The translations under genes were made by a program, and so were the position numbers. Below, piece by piece: positions 26,405 to 35,175 of a stretch of 64,000 nucleotides of DNA. The notes beneath the pieces are model-generated. The model made no database searches. It saw nothing but the letters and a program-made list of their open reading frames with translations, and was not told where the DNA came from. Numbering within the stretch: position 1 is the stretch's first letter; each line of letters opens with the position of its first letter. This DNA comes from Candidatus Brocadia sp. (lineage in GTDB: Bacteria > Planctomycetota > Brocadiia > Brocadiales > Brocadiaceae): assembly GCA_011525665.1 (NCBI GenBank), contig WYAU01000040.1, positions 50,865 to 114,864 on the forward strand, in the 5' to 3' direction.

Positions 26405-27351
26405 AGATTTTTTCCGGGGGAAGTCAACGTATCTTTAAAATATCCCAGCGTCCTACGCAGCCCTTCTTTGCGAGCAATCTTTGGTTCCCAGTCTAAGATC
26501 CTCTTTGCCCTGGAAATGTCCGGTTGCCGGATCTTCGGGTCGTCAACGGGAAGGGTTTTAAAGATGATCTTACTTTTGCTTCCGGTGAGGGCAAGTATTT
26601 CTTTTGCCAGCTGGTGGATCGTTATCTCTTCGGGATTTCCAATATTTACGGGGTCGTGCTCACGTGAAAGAAGCAGCCGGTAGATGCCGTCGACAAGGTC
26701 GGAGACGTAGCAGAAACTTCTCGTCTGTAAACCATTCCCGAACACCGTAATATCTTCGTCCCTCAGCGCCTGGCACATGAAATTGGGAAGCGCACGGCCG
26801 TCTTTTACACGCATCCGCGGCCCGTAGGTATTGAATATTCTCACTATCCTGGTGTCCACGTCATGGTACCGGTGATATGCCATGGTCATTGCCTCCGCAA
26901 ATCGTTTCGCCTCATCATAAACTCCCCGCGGGCCAACAGGGTTTACGTGGCCCCAATAATCTTCCCGCTGGGGATGTACCTGAGGGTCGCCGTATACTTC
27001 AGATGTGGACGCCAAAAGAAATCTTGCCTTCTTTGCCTTGGCCAACCCCAGGCTGTTCAAGGTACCCAGAGAGCCCACCTTTAAGGTTTGTATAGGGAAT
27101 TCCAGGTAGTCAAAAGGGCTGGCGGGCGACGCAAAGTGCAATACATTATCCACATGTCCACTCACGTAAATATAATCGCTTACGTTATGCTTAATAAAGC
27201 GGAATTGGCTGTTTCCCATCAAGTGGACGATATTCTCTGTTTTGCCCGTCAACAGGTTGTCGATGCATATAACCTCATGCCCCTTTTCTATCAAATGATC
27301 ACACAGATGCGAACCGATAAACCCAGCGCCACCCGTAATTACCGTTCTCAT
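26401..27351 (-). CDS. UDP-glucuronate decarboxylase (extended SDR)
   Basis: The 316-residue protein is an extended short-chain dehydrogenase with the NAD loop [10 protein letters not shown] (residues 6-15) and active-site YDEAK (Y145, K149). The sequence [13 protein letters not shown] followed by [13 protein letters not shown] is typical of UDP-xylose synthases. It would convert UDP-glucuronate to UDP-xylose, a donor for surface glycans. It is the first gene of a four-gene minus-strand operon. A UDP-glucose dehydrogenase to supply UDP-glucuronate is not adjacent; the dehydrogenase at 51960 looks more like the UDP-N-acetylhexosamine type. UDP-glucose 4-epimerase activity is the less likely alternative. 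Confidence 0.87.
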   Translation of the reverse strand: MRTVITGGAGFIGSHLCDHLIEKGHEVICIDNLLTGKTENIVHLMGNSQFRFIKHNVSDYIYVSGHVDNVLHFASPASPFDYLEFPIQTLKVGSLGTLNSLGLAKAKKARFLLASTSEVYGDPQVHPQREDYWGHVNPVGPRGVYDEAKRFAEAMTMAYHRYHDVDTRIVRIFNTYGPRMRVKDGRALPNFMCQALRDEDITVFGNGLQTRSFCYVSDLVDGIYRLLLSREHDPVNIGNPEEITIHQLAKEILALTGSKSKIIFKTLPVDDPKIRQPDISRAKRILDWEPKIARKEGLRRTLGYFKDTLTSPGKNL

Positions 27352-27673
27352 GCAGGGATACCCCCCCTCCTGAATACTGTAAAATCCGCTATTATAAAGA
27401 ACTTGCGATGAATTTTACAACATTTTCATCAATATTCAAGAACATAGTGTTTTTTGTGTTTTTCATAACTGACTGATTCTGTGTCTGTTATGACAGCAAC
27501 TAATTGTAATGTAATGTGTTATGTATTTCAAGTATTTCCTGATCTGGAATGAGTTTGTTGGAGTGGAATAAGGACATTTTAAAAAGGGCTTGTGATAGCA
27601 GAAATCGTTTAGGGCATCAAACCGCCTTTAAACGGGCTCCTTTTCCTCACGATAACCTTAGACCTCCCCGCGC
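27352..27673. other. Intergenic region upstream of the UDP-sugar operon
   Basis: No gene is seen in these ~320 bp. The stretch contains the left copy of a 25-bp direct repeat (27415-27439). The rest is AT-rich and likely holds the promoter of the minus-strand operon, which could not be pinpointed. Confidence 0.4.
27415..27439 (+). repeat. 25-bp direct repeat, left copy
   Basis: This sequence starting TTACAACATTTTCATC recurs at 28183-28207 with one mismatch. The two copies flank the HicAB segment, 743 bp apart, as if they mark the ends of an inserted module. Confidence 0.6.
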
Positions 27674-27895
27674 TTAGCCTTCCTTCGGGCAATGGAGATC
27701 ATCCAGGGATACAACCTTACCCTCCCCGATATCCTTACAGATTTTATAAACGAGAAAATCGTTGATCTCTTTATGCCTGGGTGCCGTGGAAGTTTTTTTC
27801 AAAGCGCGGTTAACATACACGGTGTGATTCCCGCCTTCTCCTAAAAATTCACACCCACGGGTTTCTGGATAGCGGATAAGGTACCGGCGTTTCAT
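27674..27895 (-). CDS. hicA: HicA-family mRNA interferase toxin
   Basis: The 73-residue protein matches the short HicA toxin: KRRYLIRYPETRGCEFLGEG, then GGNHTVYVNR with the catalytic-type His, then APRHKEINDFLVYKICKDIG. HicA cleaves mRNA and tmRNA and is normally neutralised by HicB. The tail after KDIGEG is slightly longer than usual. The HicB frame upstream (27951-28100) has no usable start, so this looks like a toxin gene without an intact antitoxin. It may be silent, weak, or controlled by HicB in another way. Confidence 0.8.
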   Translation of the reverse strand: MKRRYLIRYPETRGCEFLGEGGNHTVYVNRALKKTSTAPRHKEINDFLVYKICKDIGEGKVVSLDDLHCPKEG

Positions 27896-27950
27896 AGTGA
27901 AACGGGGAACGATTCTTTTATCACGTCTTGACCTCGAAGCGATTCTTCTG

Positions 27951-28107
27951 CTAATTGCCGGTTAGCACCAGGACTAATTGTACTGCCTCTTTCAGGTTGC
28001 TCCGTGCTTCTTCTAAGGTGTCTCCCTGCGTATTGGCGCCCGGTAGTTCTTCTACAAATCCGATGTATTCTTCGGGTACCTTTTGGAAGATGGAGTCAAG
28101 CTAACAT
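27951..28107 (-). pseudogene. hicB: HicB antitoxin remnant (start codon out of frame)
   Basis: The frame ending at TAG 27951-27953 reads IFQKVPEEYIGFVEELPGAN and continues TQGDTLEEARSNLKEAV, a clear short HicB antitoxin. Directly before the first codon is an in-frame TAG (28101-28103), and no ATG, GTG or TTG lies in frame before the last few codons. An ATG at 28105-28107 is one frame off, so a single-base indel probably broke the gene or represents a sequencing error. HicA follows 55 bp downstream, the usual hicBA order. Confidence 0.65.
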
Positions 28108-28182
28108 ATATCTGAAAATTTGTCAATAACGGAGGTGAATGGACAATGAAGCAGAAAAGGGTGCTGGAAGATGACTTTAAAG

Positions 28183-28207
28183 TTACAACATTGTCATCAA
28201 TATTCAA
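28183..28207 (+). repeat. 25-bp direct repeat, right copy
   Basis: This copy differs from 27415-27439 at one base. It ends 33 bp before the nadB promoter. Confidence 0.6.
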
Positions 28208-28239
28208 ACAGGAAATCTTTTGGAGAGAAGTAGTTTTCT

Positions 28240-28268
28240 TTGACAAACAAATTTACTACGGATAAAAT
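28240..28268 (+). promoter_or_regulatory. Strong sigma70-type promoter of nadB, leaderless
   Basis: A perfect TTGACA (28240-28245), a 17-bp spacer and TAAAAT (28263-28268) precede the nadB ATG at 28275 by only 6 nt. Transcription would begin at or next to the A of the ATG, so the message would lack a 5' leader. Confidence 0.65.
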
Positions 28269-28274
28269 CCCTTC

Positions 28275-29891
28275 ATGAAAAAATCCACAGAACCCAAAAG
28301 ATATCTCATTTCCTTCGACAGCCACACAACGTCACATGTCTTTACCGATATTCTGATCATTGGAAGCGGGGTGGCAGGACTCAGTGCCGCTATAGAGGCC
28401 TCAAAGCATTGTTCTGTCCTGGTTGTTACCAAAGATAAGATCGATGAAAACAATACAGTCTATGCCCAGGGTGGAATTGCGGTGGTTTTATCTGAAAATG
28501 ATGCCATAGCCAAACATATAAAGGATACCCTGGATGCGGGCCAGGGTTTGTGTGACACACCCGTGGTGAAGACCATTATCAGCGAAGGTCCTGAACGTGT
28601 AAAAGAACTGATTGAATGGGGTGCGGTATTTGACAGGGAAGACGACCATCTGGTATTTACGCAGGAAGGCGGGCACCATTTTCCCCGTATCATCCGCGCC
28701 AAAGGCGATTCCACGGGCAAAGAGATAGAGCAAGCCCTTATCCGTACCATAAAAGGAAATAAAAATATTAAGGTCTTTGAACATACCTTTACGATAGACA
28801 TCGTTACCCGGGACGGTATTTGTCATGGTGTGATTGCCTGGCATGCAAAGAAAGGATACATGGTAATCTGGGCAAGGCGAACGATTCTGGCTACAGGAGG
28901 CTGCGGACAGGTCTACCGGGAGACGACCAATCCCGATGTGGCTACCGGGGATGGACTGGCAATGGCCTACAGGGCAGGTGCAGCCCTCCAGGATATGGAA
29001 TTTGTGCAATTTCACCCCACCACCCTCTATATTGCCGGGGCTGTACGGTTTCTCATTACAGAAACCGTGCGGGGTGAGGGTGGCATATTAAGAAATAAAA
29101 AAGGGGAACGATTTATGCCATGGTATCATTCACAGGCGGAGCTTGCACCCAGAGATGTGGTGAGCCAGAGTATTTTAAAGGAGATGCAGAAGACCGACCA
29201 TACGAATGTATATATTGATGTCCGCCATATTCCAAAAGAACGGCTTTATGCCCGTTTTCCCAGGATCAGGGAAATCTGCGCCTCCTTTGGGATAGACATT
29301 GCCAGAGACTTGATCCCTGTACGTCCCAGTGCCCACTATATGATTGGGGGTATCAAGGTCGATCGGCTTTCCAGGACTACGGTCGGGCAGCTTTATGCCT
29401 GTGGAGAAGTGGCCTGTTCTGGTATGCACGGGGCCAACCGGCTTGGAAGCAATTCCCTTCTTGAAGGACTGGTAACGGGTTATAGAGCCGGAAAAGATGC
29501 CGGCGCGTCAATCCAGAAGAGTGTCCGCAAACTGGTCCCCTACGCAATCCGTGAATCTATGGATTTATCAAAGATTAGCTGGTTGGACCTGGACGATATT
29601 CGGAATTCCCTGAAAAGCCTCATGTGGAGGGATGCGGGAATCGAGCGTGACGAAAGACACCTGCTTGAGGCCGGAGAAATGATCGAAATGTGGGGCAGCT
29701 ATGTGATGGACAAGGAATTTTCCAACCCCACGGGCTGGGAATTGCAGAACATGATCCTCGTCTCCGGACTGATCGTTTCATCGGCCCTGAAGCGGAAGGA
29801 ATCACGGGGCGTCCACCACCGATCAGATTATCCTGAGACAGACAATATTCGCTGGAAAAGGCATATTACGGTAAAAAAGGCGAAGTCCTGA
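28275..29891 (+). CDS. nadB: L-aspartate oxidase
   Basis: The 538-residue flavoprotein oxidises L-aspartate to iminoaspartate, the first step of de novo NAD synthesis. It shows the FAD dinucleotide loop LIIGSGVAGLSAAIEAS, the succinate-dehydrogenase-family YAQGGIAVVLSENDA region, EGGHHFPRIIRAKGDSTG at the active site, FVQFHPTTLY, and the C-terminal CGEVACSGMHGANRLGSNSL flavin-binding segment. Length fits the family. The start is fixed by the promoter 6 nt upstream. It stands alone; nadA and nadC are not adjacent. Fumarate reductase/SdhA is the main alternative, but HGANRLGSNSLLEG favours NadB. Confidence 0.93.
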   Translation: MKKSTEPKRYLISFDSHTTSHVFTDILIIGSGVAGLSAAIEASKHCSVLVVTKDKIDENNTVYAQGGIAVVLSENDAIAKHIKDTLDAGQGLCDTPVVKTIISEGPERVKELIEWGAVFDREDDHLVFTQEGGHHFPRIIRAKGDSTGKEIEQALIRTIKGNKNIKVFEHTFTIDIVTRDGICHGVIAWHAKKGYMVIWARRTILATGGCGQVYRETTNPDVATGDGLAMAYRAGAALQDMEFVQFHPTTLYIAGAVRFLITETVRGEGGILRNKKGERFMPWYHSQAELAPRDVVSQSILKEMQKTDHTNVYIDVRHIPKERLYARFPRIREICASFGIDIARDLIPVRPSAHYMIGGIKVDRLSRTTVGQLYACGEVACSGMHGANRLGSNSLLEGLVTGYRAGKDAGASIQKSVRKLVPYAIRESMDLSKISWLDLDDIRNSLKSLMWRDAGIERDERHLLEAGEMIEMWGSYVMDKEFSNPTGWELQNMILVSGLIVSSALKRKESRGVHHRSDYPETDNIRWKRHITVKKAKS

Positions 29892-29975
29892 TCGAAAGGG
29901 TAAGGGCGGCTTAACCGCGTTAATTGATCCTCCCTTTTACGATGGATGATTCATAGACAACGGAGTGCAATTTCA

Positions 29976-30002
29976 GCACGGACAAACTCCGGTTGTCCGT
30001 GC
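29976..30002 (+). terminator. Hairpin downstream of nadB
   Basis: GCACGGACAA (29976-29985) and TTGTCCGTGC (29993-30002) form a perfect 10-bp stem with a 7-nt loop, 85 bp after nadB. No U-run follows, so it is a weak terminator candidate or a palindromic repeat. Confidence 0.45.
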
Positions 30003-30122
30003 CGCCCTGTATAAAATTCACATTTTGTGAGCATTTTGAGTATAGCGGTCTGCCATGCTCCCTAACTTTAAGATTATTCAAACAAAATTTTTACTGGTTA
30101 GTATAAGACTGAAAGGTGATCG

Positions 30123-30677
30123 ATGATGGCAAAAAGTAATTATTTCAGGAAGTGTGTTCTTTTTTTCTTATCCACGCTTTTCTGCTCTCCTGGCTTTTTC
30201 TCCGCTCTGGAAGGACAAGACCATGTTGGTGTTCCTGCGGTTACCCTTGAAAAGAGGACATTTATCCATTTCCGGGCAACCGTGCTGTCGTACCAATATA
30301 TTTACAGTTACCTGGTAAGTGGCGGGGGCGATGGACTTGCCGGGGCAGCCCAAAATTTTATTGATGCTGCAAGGCAGGGCATGGAAACCGAACCTGAAGG
30401 ACCCGGAAGAGGCATGATGCAAAACATCCTTGAAGGCGGAGAAAAATTAAAAAAGGCAAAAGGCATACGCGAGCAAAGGGATGCTTTTTCTGCAATCAGT
30501 GACACGTTTATTTCGTACTTCGGGTCAAATCCTGACCAGTTGATTCGGAACAGATTGAAGGTTTGCCGCTGCAAGAGCGGACATCAATGGCTCCAGCCGG
30601 AGAGCAGTTCAACGGCGTGTCCCTATGCCACCAATAAATTTTCAGATTGTTTAATCATCGTGGAGACAAAATACTGA
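30123..30677 (+). CDS. Secreted protein of unknown function
   Basis: The 184-residue protein has a clear signal peptide (KCVLFFLSTLFCSPGFFSAL) and an AAGGTG ribosome site before the double ATG. The mature part contains a long helical middle (FIDAARQGMETEPE through REQRDAFSAI) and a cysteine-containing C-terminus (CRCKSGHQWLQP, then TACPYATNKFSDC). The helical part plus the Cys tail loosely recalls DUF3347-type periplasmic metal-associated proteins, but this is weak. It is not in an operon. The cysteines could bind a metal or form disulfides; no function is assigned. Confidence 0.65.
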   Translation: MMAKSNYFRKCVLFFLSTLFCSPGFFSALEGQDHVGVPAVTLEKRTFIHFRATVLSYQYIYSYLVSGGGDGLAGAAQNFIDAARQGMETEPEGPGRGMMQNILEGGEKLKKAKGIREQRDAFSAISDTFISYFGSNPDQLIRNRLKVCRCKSGHQWLQPESSSTACPYATNKFSDCLIIVETKY

Positions 30678-30908
30678 AAGCTGTACAGCAGGGACAGAGC
30701 AAACCCCGATTTCCCCTGTTCGATTTGCCTGCTCCCTGATTCATCGATTTGCTCATCGGTGTATTCATACAACCCGGTAAATCAGCGCGTCCTCAATGAA
30801 ATGCCCATTGATAACATTCTTTGAAAACCGGATGCGACCAATGTCTGGCCCGGTGCGAATAGCGATTCTCAAAAGCTTGACCAGTTTTGCTCAATCACAA
30901 ACGACTTT

Positions 30909-31175
30909 CTAGTGCACCTGGAACTGTGGCTCGGCTGCAGCCTGTTTCTCGAGGACAGCCTTAGCACCGGAAATATTCAGGAGCTTGTCGAGCCGGTGCG
31001 TGTAAAAGTCATTCGCGATCGTCTTGCCGGGTGCTTCATGCTCACGGAACTGCTTTGCAGCGCATGCCTTCAGGCCGCATTCAACAGCGTAGCCGGGCAG
31101 ATAGTACGCCGCGGCCCAGCGACCTCCTTGTAAGAGCACCACCGCTTCCCCGGGCAAGGCTTTGGACCCGAAGGG
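30909..31175 (-). pseudogene. HEPN-domain protein fragment
   Basis: The minus-strand frame reads LLQGGRWAAAYYLPGYAVEC followed by GLKACAAKQFREHEAPGK and FYTHRLDKLLNISG, the conserved first part of HEPN-domain proteins. HEPN proteins are often RNases or toxin partners of MNT nucleotidyltransferases. The frame ends in TAG after FQVH, before the usual C-terminal half, and has no good start, since only a TTG is available at 31157. No MNT partner is adjacent. It is judged a truncated remnant. Confidence 0.6.
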
Positions 31176-31373
31176 CTGCAGGTGATGGGAAAATCATGAA
31201 ATTTCCTTGAATAGCTTAAAATTACTGATAAAATTAAATTTTTAATAAGTGGAATGGTCTGTAAAGTACAGGTATACCAGAATCCCGAATATTCCCATGC
31301 AGGGATGGTCTCAAACCCCATCCTATTTTACGATAAGGGATTTTAAAGTTCGCCATAACACCCCCTTTCCCTT

Positions 31374-31435
31374 GTGGCAGGTTAGGCGTCCCCACCTGAC
31401 ATTATGATGACAAGCGGGAACGCTTGTCCTGCCAC
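31374..31435. repeat. Composite palindromic repeat
   Basis: Outer arms GTGGCAGG (31374-31381) and CCTGCCAC (31428-31435) enclose an inner hairpin ACAAGCG-GGAA-CGCTTGT (31410-31427) and a second short stem CAGGT/ACCTG. The nested symmetry is typical of REP/MITE-type elements. It lies 78 bp before yjbQ. Confidence 0.6.
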
Positions 31436-31512
31436 TGTGGGAAGCTTAAAAATCGCTGCCGCATGTAGCCTGATTTTGAATTTCTGAGCATTGAAATAAT
31501 AAGGTTTTTTCT

Positions 31513-31926
31513 ATGAAATTTCTGACCGAATACATGACATTTAATACCAGAAAGCGTCGGGAGTTTATTAATATCACAAGGGAAGTAGACAGGGTACTCC
31601 AGAAGAGCGGTATTAGAGAGGGTATGGTTCTGGTCTCTGCCATGCATATAACGTCGGGAATCTTCGTTAACGATGCCGAACCGGGGCTCCATCGCGATAT
31701 TGAAGAGTGGCTTCTGAAACTGATTCCTGAGGGTCACGATTACTATCATCACCGGACGGGAGAGGTGAATGGCGATGCTCATCTCAGAAACCTTCTTATC
31801 GGGCACCAGGTAGTGATACCGGTAACTGAAGGGAAATTAGACCTCGGCACCTGGCAAAAGGTGTTTTATGCCGAGTTTGACGGTCAGCGCAGTAAGCGAT
31901 TGATTATCAAGGTGATGGGGGAATGA
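31513..31926 (+). CDS. yjbQ: YjbQ/UPF0047 family protein (secondary thiamine-phosphate synthase type)
   Basis: The 137-residue protein matches the small YjbQ family: [59 protein letters not shown] and the closing [13 protein letters not shown]. The conserved His, Asp and Glu residues of the family's metal-binding pocket are present. Family members show weak thiamine-phosphate synthase activity when overexpressed, but the true role is unsettled. It precedes the GltD-like fusion gene by 52 bp on the same strand, possibly without functional linkage. Length is normal. Confidence 0.87.
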   Translation: MKFLTEYMTFNTRKRREFINITREVDRVLQKSGIREGMVLVSAMHITSGIFVNDAEPGLHRDIEEWLLKLIPEGHDYYHHRTGEVNGDAHLRNLLIGHQVVIPVTEGKLDLGTWQKVFYAEFDGQRSKRLIIKVMGE

Positions 31927-31978
31927 TATTTTTTTGTCGTGAATTTCTGAAAACGTGTTAAATATATAAAACTTGGCT

Positions 31979-34054
31979 ATGACAAAAACGAATACATGTG
32001 CGACGCCTGACAAAAAAACAAACGAGGAGGCGCCGTGTATCCTCGCATGCCCGATACGGCAGGATGCCCGTGATTATGTTCAACTCATTGCCAGGGGGCG
32101 ATTCCAGGAGGCGTTCAGGCTGGTAAGGGAGAGAAATCCGCTGCCTTCGGCGTGTGGTCGTATCTGCACCCATCCTTGCGAGACAAAATGCCGCCGGAAT
32201 AGCACCGAGGCACCGATTGCGATCGCATGGCTCAAGCGTTTTCTCGGCGATAACTTTTCTGAAGAAACCAGGAAAATAATTAAAGAAAAATATCCGGAAA
32301 GGATTGCTGTCATTGGCACTGGTCCGGCAGGTTTAGCGGCGGCCAATGACTTAGCCCTTTTAGGATATTCATGCACGATCTTCGAATCCAACCCCACTCC
32401 GGGAGGCATGCTCCGCATGGGTGTGCCGACCTATCGTTTACCCAGAACGGCTATTGATAATGACGTCGAATATATTAAAAAATTAGGCGTCGAAATCAAA
32501 TATAACACAACGTTCGGCGTGGACATTACCTTCGATAGTTTGAAAAAGGACGGGTTTGCGGCCGTTTTCATTGGTGTGGGTCTGCCCGAGAGCCGCACCC
32601 TGAATGTCGAAGGGGTAAATCTTGATGGCGTCCTCAAAGGTATATCCTTTCTTAACGAAGTAAATGCCACCGGAAGCGCCAGAATCGGCAGGAATGTGCT
32701 GGTAATCGGTGGAGGCGCCGTTGCCATGGATTGTGCACGGACGGCCCTGCGACTGAAACCGGATAAGGTATCCGTTGCCTGCCTTGAGTCCCGCAAGGAA
32801 ATGCCGACAACCGATTTTGAAATCGAGGAGACAGTTCATGAAGGCGTGGTACTTTACAACTCCGTAGGCCCGAAGCGTATCCTCGGAAAGAACGGAAGGG
32901 TTTCCGGACTGGAAACCCTTAGGGTAAAATATGTCTTCGATGAACAAAAGCGGTTCAGTCCCGCCTTCTATGAAGGCTCGGAGTCTGTTATTGAGGCGGA
33001 TACGATCATCCTTGCAATTGGACAGGCATCAAATCTCTCTTTCCTGAAAGGACAGGAGGGTATTCAGGTCACCCGGGGTGGTACGATCATCGTCAACCCA
33101 GATACCTTCAGCACCTCTGTGCATGGCATCTATGCGGGTGGCGATGTTGTGTTGGGACGGGGAACCATGACCGAAAGTATGGCCCAGGGGAAAAAAACGG
33201 CAATTGCCATCCACAATACCTTGCGAAATACAGCGCTGAAAGACGAAAAGTGGGCTGAAAAGCCCGCAGTTCCTGATATTGTTCCGTCACGATTATCCCT
33301 TATCAAGAAAGAATCGAAACAAGAAATGCCCACCATGCCTTTGGATGAAAGGCTAAAAACCTTTGATGAGGTAGAGTTAGGATTTCCCCTAAATATAGCC
33401 GTGAAGGAGGCGCAGCGGTGTATGAACTGCGGCGCCGGCGCCCTTGTGGATGATAATTTATGTGTGGGATGCCTTACCTGCGTGAGGATATGCCCTTTTG
33501 AAGTCCCGAAGATTAAAAAGGGCGACACCACTGCTTACATTGACGGAGACTGCCAGTCATGCGGTTTGTGTATTGTGGAATGCCCTGCAAAGGCCATCAG
33601 TTTTAAAACCCCATTAGAAGACCGCGGCAAAGATGCCCTTGAGGCAGTCTTCCAGGAAAAATTTGTCCAGGGTGTAAAACCATTTATTATTAATTTTTAT
33701 TGCCAATATAGTGCGTATAGGGAGGAAAAAGAAGGTGCTGCAGATGATTTGCTTTTCTTCCACTTCAGGCGGATAGGTGTTCTGGGGTTGGGTAAAGTGG
33801 ATCCATCTTTATATCTCAGGGCGTTTGAGTTAGGCGCCCATGGGGTATTGATAACGGCCTGCAAGGATGATACCTGCCATTTTTGCACAGAGAAGGAATG
33901 GGTTGAAAGAAGGGCGCAATATACTACTCAGCTTCTCAATGGATTAGGAATGGATACCAGAAGGTTTCAGACCCATTTTGTTTCTTCACAAAATGGTAAA
34001 GAGATCCTTGAAATTGCATTCAGGATGGTAGAAGAACTGAGAAACAGAGTATAA
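31979..34054 (+). CDS. GltD-like FAD/NAD(P) oxidoreductase fused to ferredoxin and MvhD-like domains
   Basis: The ATG at 31979 is preferred; an in-frame TTG at 31973 adds two residues. The ~691-residue protein has an N-terminal Fe-S module (CILACPIRQ, CGRICTHPCETKC), a FAD site VIGTGPAGLAAANDLALLG (~residue 115) and an NAD(P) site VLVIGGGAVAMDCARTAL (~242), as in glutamate synthase small subunit. Two [4Fe-4S] motifs follow (CVGCLTCVRICPF, CQSCGLCIVECPA), and the C-terminus (~565-691) resembles MvhD/FlpD with ACKDDTCHF, but FYCQYSAY retains few of the usual Fe-S cysteines. It probably passes electrons between NAD(P)H, ferredoxin and the MetVF methylene-THF reductase encoded next. Confidence 0.87.
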   Translation: MTKTNTCATPDKKTNEEAPCILACPIRQDARDYVQLIARGRFQEAFRLVRERNPLPSACGRICTHPCETKCRRNSTEAPIAIAWLKRFLGDNFSEETRKIIKEKYPERIAVIGTGPAGLAAANDLALLGYSCTIFESNPTPGGMLRMGVPTYRLPRTAIDNDVEYIKKLGVEIKYNTTFGVDITFDSLKKDGFAAVFIGVGLPESRTLNVEGVNLDGVLKGISFLNEVNATGSARIGRNVLVIGGGAVAMDCARTALRLKPDKVSVACLESRKEMPTTDFEIEETVHEGVVLYNSVGPKRILGKNGRVSGLETLRVKYVFDEQKRFSPAFYEGSESVIEADTIILAIGQASNLSFLKGQEGIQVTRGGTIIVNPDTFSTSVHGIYAGGDVVLGRGTMTESMAQGKKTAIAIHNTLRNTALKDEKWAEKPAVPDIVPSRLSLIKKESKQEMPTMPLDERLKTFDEVELGFPLNIAVKEAQRCMNCGAGALVDDNLCVGCLTCVRICPFEVPKIKKGDTTAYIDGDCQSCGLCIVECPAKAISFKTPLEDRGKDALEAVFQEKFVQGVKPFIINFYCQYSAYREEKEGAADDLLFFHFRRIGVLGLGKVDPSLYLRAFELGAHGVLITACKDDTCHFCTEKEWVERRAQYTTQLLNGLGMDTRRFQTHFVSSQNGKEILEIAFRMVEELRNRV

Positions 34055-34099
34055 CTGATATTAATTTAATTCCGTGAAAATTTGTGATGGATTATCGCA

Positions 34100-34777
34100 A
34101 TGATCGTAGCATCATCAAAACCATTTCCAGAAATTAAACAAATGCTTTCTGGATTTAAAAAAGTCTGCGTGCTGGGATGTGGCTCATGTGTGACCATGTG
34201 CCATACCGGTGGTGAAAAACAGGTTACCGAACTTGCTGCGCAATTACGGCTTTCTGCCAAATTAGAAGGCAGGCAGCTCGAAGTCAAGGAAGACTCAACA
34301 CTCAGACAGTGTGAGTGGGAATTTATTGATGATATTAAAGAAGTAATTAAAGACTGTGATGCCGTCCTTTCCATTGCCTGCGGTGTCGGCGTGCAGTACA
34401 TGGCCGAAAAATTCCCCAGGATCAGGATATTCCCGGGGGTAAATACCACCTTTATGGGAGGACCTGTCGAACAAGGCATCTTCTGGGAACGGTGTGCCGG
34501 CTGTGGTAATTGTATCCTGGGAACCACAGGAGGACTGTGCCCGGTAAGCCGGTGTGCAAAGAGTCTCATGAACGGCCCGTGTGGCGGTTCGCAAAACGGG
34601 AAGTGCGAGGTCTCACAAGAAACACCCTGTGTGTGGCATCAGATATATGACCAACTGGACACCCAGCAGCTTTTGGCGACCATGGAAAGGATTGTACCTC
34701 CAAAGGACTGGACCACGGGTATGGAAAACCATCCCAGGAAGATGGTCATTGAACATTTAGTCATGAAAAAGCAATAA
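34100..34777 (+). CDS. metV: MetV, zinc/Fe-S subunit of methylene-tetrahydrofolate reductase
   Basis: The 225-residue cysteine-rich protein matches the MTHFR C-terminal catalytic-domain family (MetV): CVLGCGSCVTMCHTGGEKQV at the N-terminus, CAGCGNCILGTTGGLCPVSR, and CAKSLMNGPCGGSQNGKCEV with a final CVWHQIYDQL. In acetogens MetV forms a complex with MetF and links it to electron donors. It lies between the GltD/MvhD-like gene (45 bp upstream) and metF, with an intervening HicB gene. This supports a complete electron-transfer type methylene-THF reductase in the methyl branch of the Wood-Ljungdahl pathway. Confidence 0.9.
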   Translation: MIVASSKPFPEIKQMLSGFKKVCVLGCGSCVTMCHTGGEKQVTELAAQLRLSAKLEGRQLEVKEDSTLRQCEWEFIDDIKEVIKDCDAVLSIACGVGVQYMAEKFPRIRIFPGVNTTFMGGPVEQGIFWERCAGCGNCILGTTGGLCPVSRCAKSLMNGPCGGSQNGKCEVSQETPCVWHQIYDQLDTQQLLATMERIVPPKDWTTGMENHPRKMVIEHLVMKKQ

Positions 34778-34808
34778 ACACCATCCTATTTTATAGGAGG
34801 AAACTACC

Positions 34809-35075
34809 GTGTTAACAGAGTATATTCAAAAGGCAATGAGGCTTGCCCATTATGAAATAATCGAAGACGAAGGACATACTGGGGGGGGAGATTCTGGCTT
34901 TCAGGGTGTATGGGGAAAAGCAAAAACCCTTGAAAAATGCAGGGATGAATTGAGAGAAGCATTGGAAGAATGGATTGTCTTCAAATTAAAGAATAATATT
35001 GAGTTGCCTGTAATTGAAGACATAGACGTTAATATTGTAGAACATATTATATACATGAGTCAGAAATTGGCGTAG
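34809..35075 (+). CDS. HicB-family antitoxin-like protein
   Basis: The 88-residue protein begins at GTG 34809 with a strong TAGGAGG 8 nt upstream. MLTEYIQKAMRLAHYEIIED, GFQGVWGKAKTLEKCRDELR and EALEEWIVFKLKNN form the HicB partial RNase-H fold. It sits inside the metV-metF block. The HicA toxin normally found downstream is reduced to a C-terminal stub (35081-35137), so this antitoxin is an orphan. It may persist as a transcriptional regulator or as an immunity factor against related HicA toxins. Confidence 0.72.
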   Translation: MLTEYIQKAMRLAHYEIIEDEGHTGGGDSGFQGVWGKAKTLEKCRDELREALEEWIVFKLKNNIELPVIEDIDVNIVEHIIYMSQKLA

Positions 35076-35080
35076 GCTTT

Positions 35081-35137
35081 TTAACAAGGCTTTTGAGACA
35101 AGCAGGAATCAGTAAAGATGAGTGGTTGTATAAATAA
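35081..35137 (+). pseudogene. HicA C-terminal remnant
   Basis: Just after the hicB stop, the frame LTRLLRQAGISKDEWLYK ends at TAA 35135-35137. It resembles the last helix of long-type HicA toxins (LRxILRQAGIS.EEF). No start codon or N-terminal part is present, so an internal deletion of hicA is inferred. The fragment is short, so the call is tentative. Confidence 0.4.
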
Positions 35138-35175
35138 CTTTTGGGTTAAATACAAAAGAAAGATTTTAACTGCTT

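Larger units (their letters stand above)
30678..31512. other. Intergenic region with degraded genes and repeats
   Basis: This 835-bp stretch holds no intact gene. It contains the HEPN pseudogene (30909-31175) and a composite palindrome (31374-31435). The remainder, 30678-30900 and 31176-31370, shows no coding signal and probably includes decayed remnants. Confidence 0.5.

Noticed and set aside
31070..31321. Minus-strand 83-codon ORF
   Set aside because: It is in a different frame from the HEPN fragment and ends inside it without any domain pattern.
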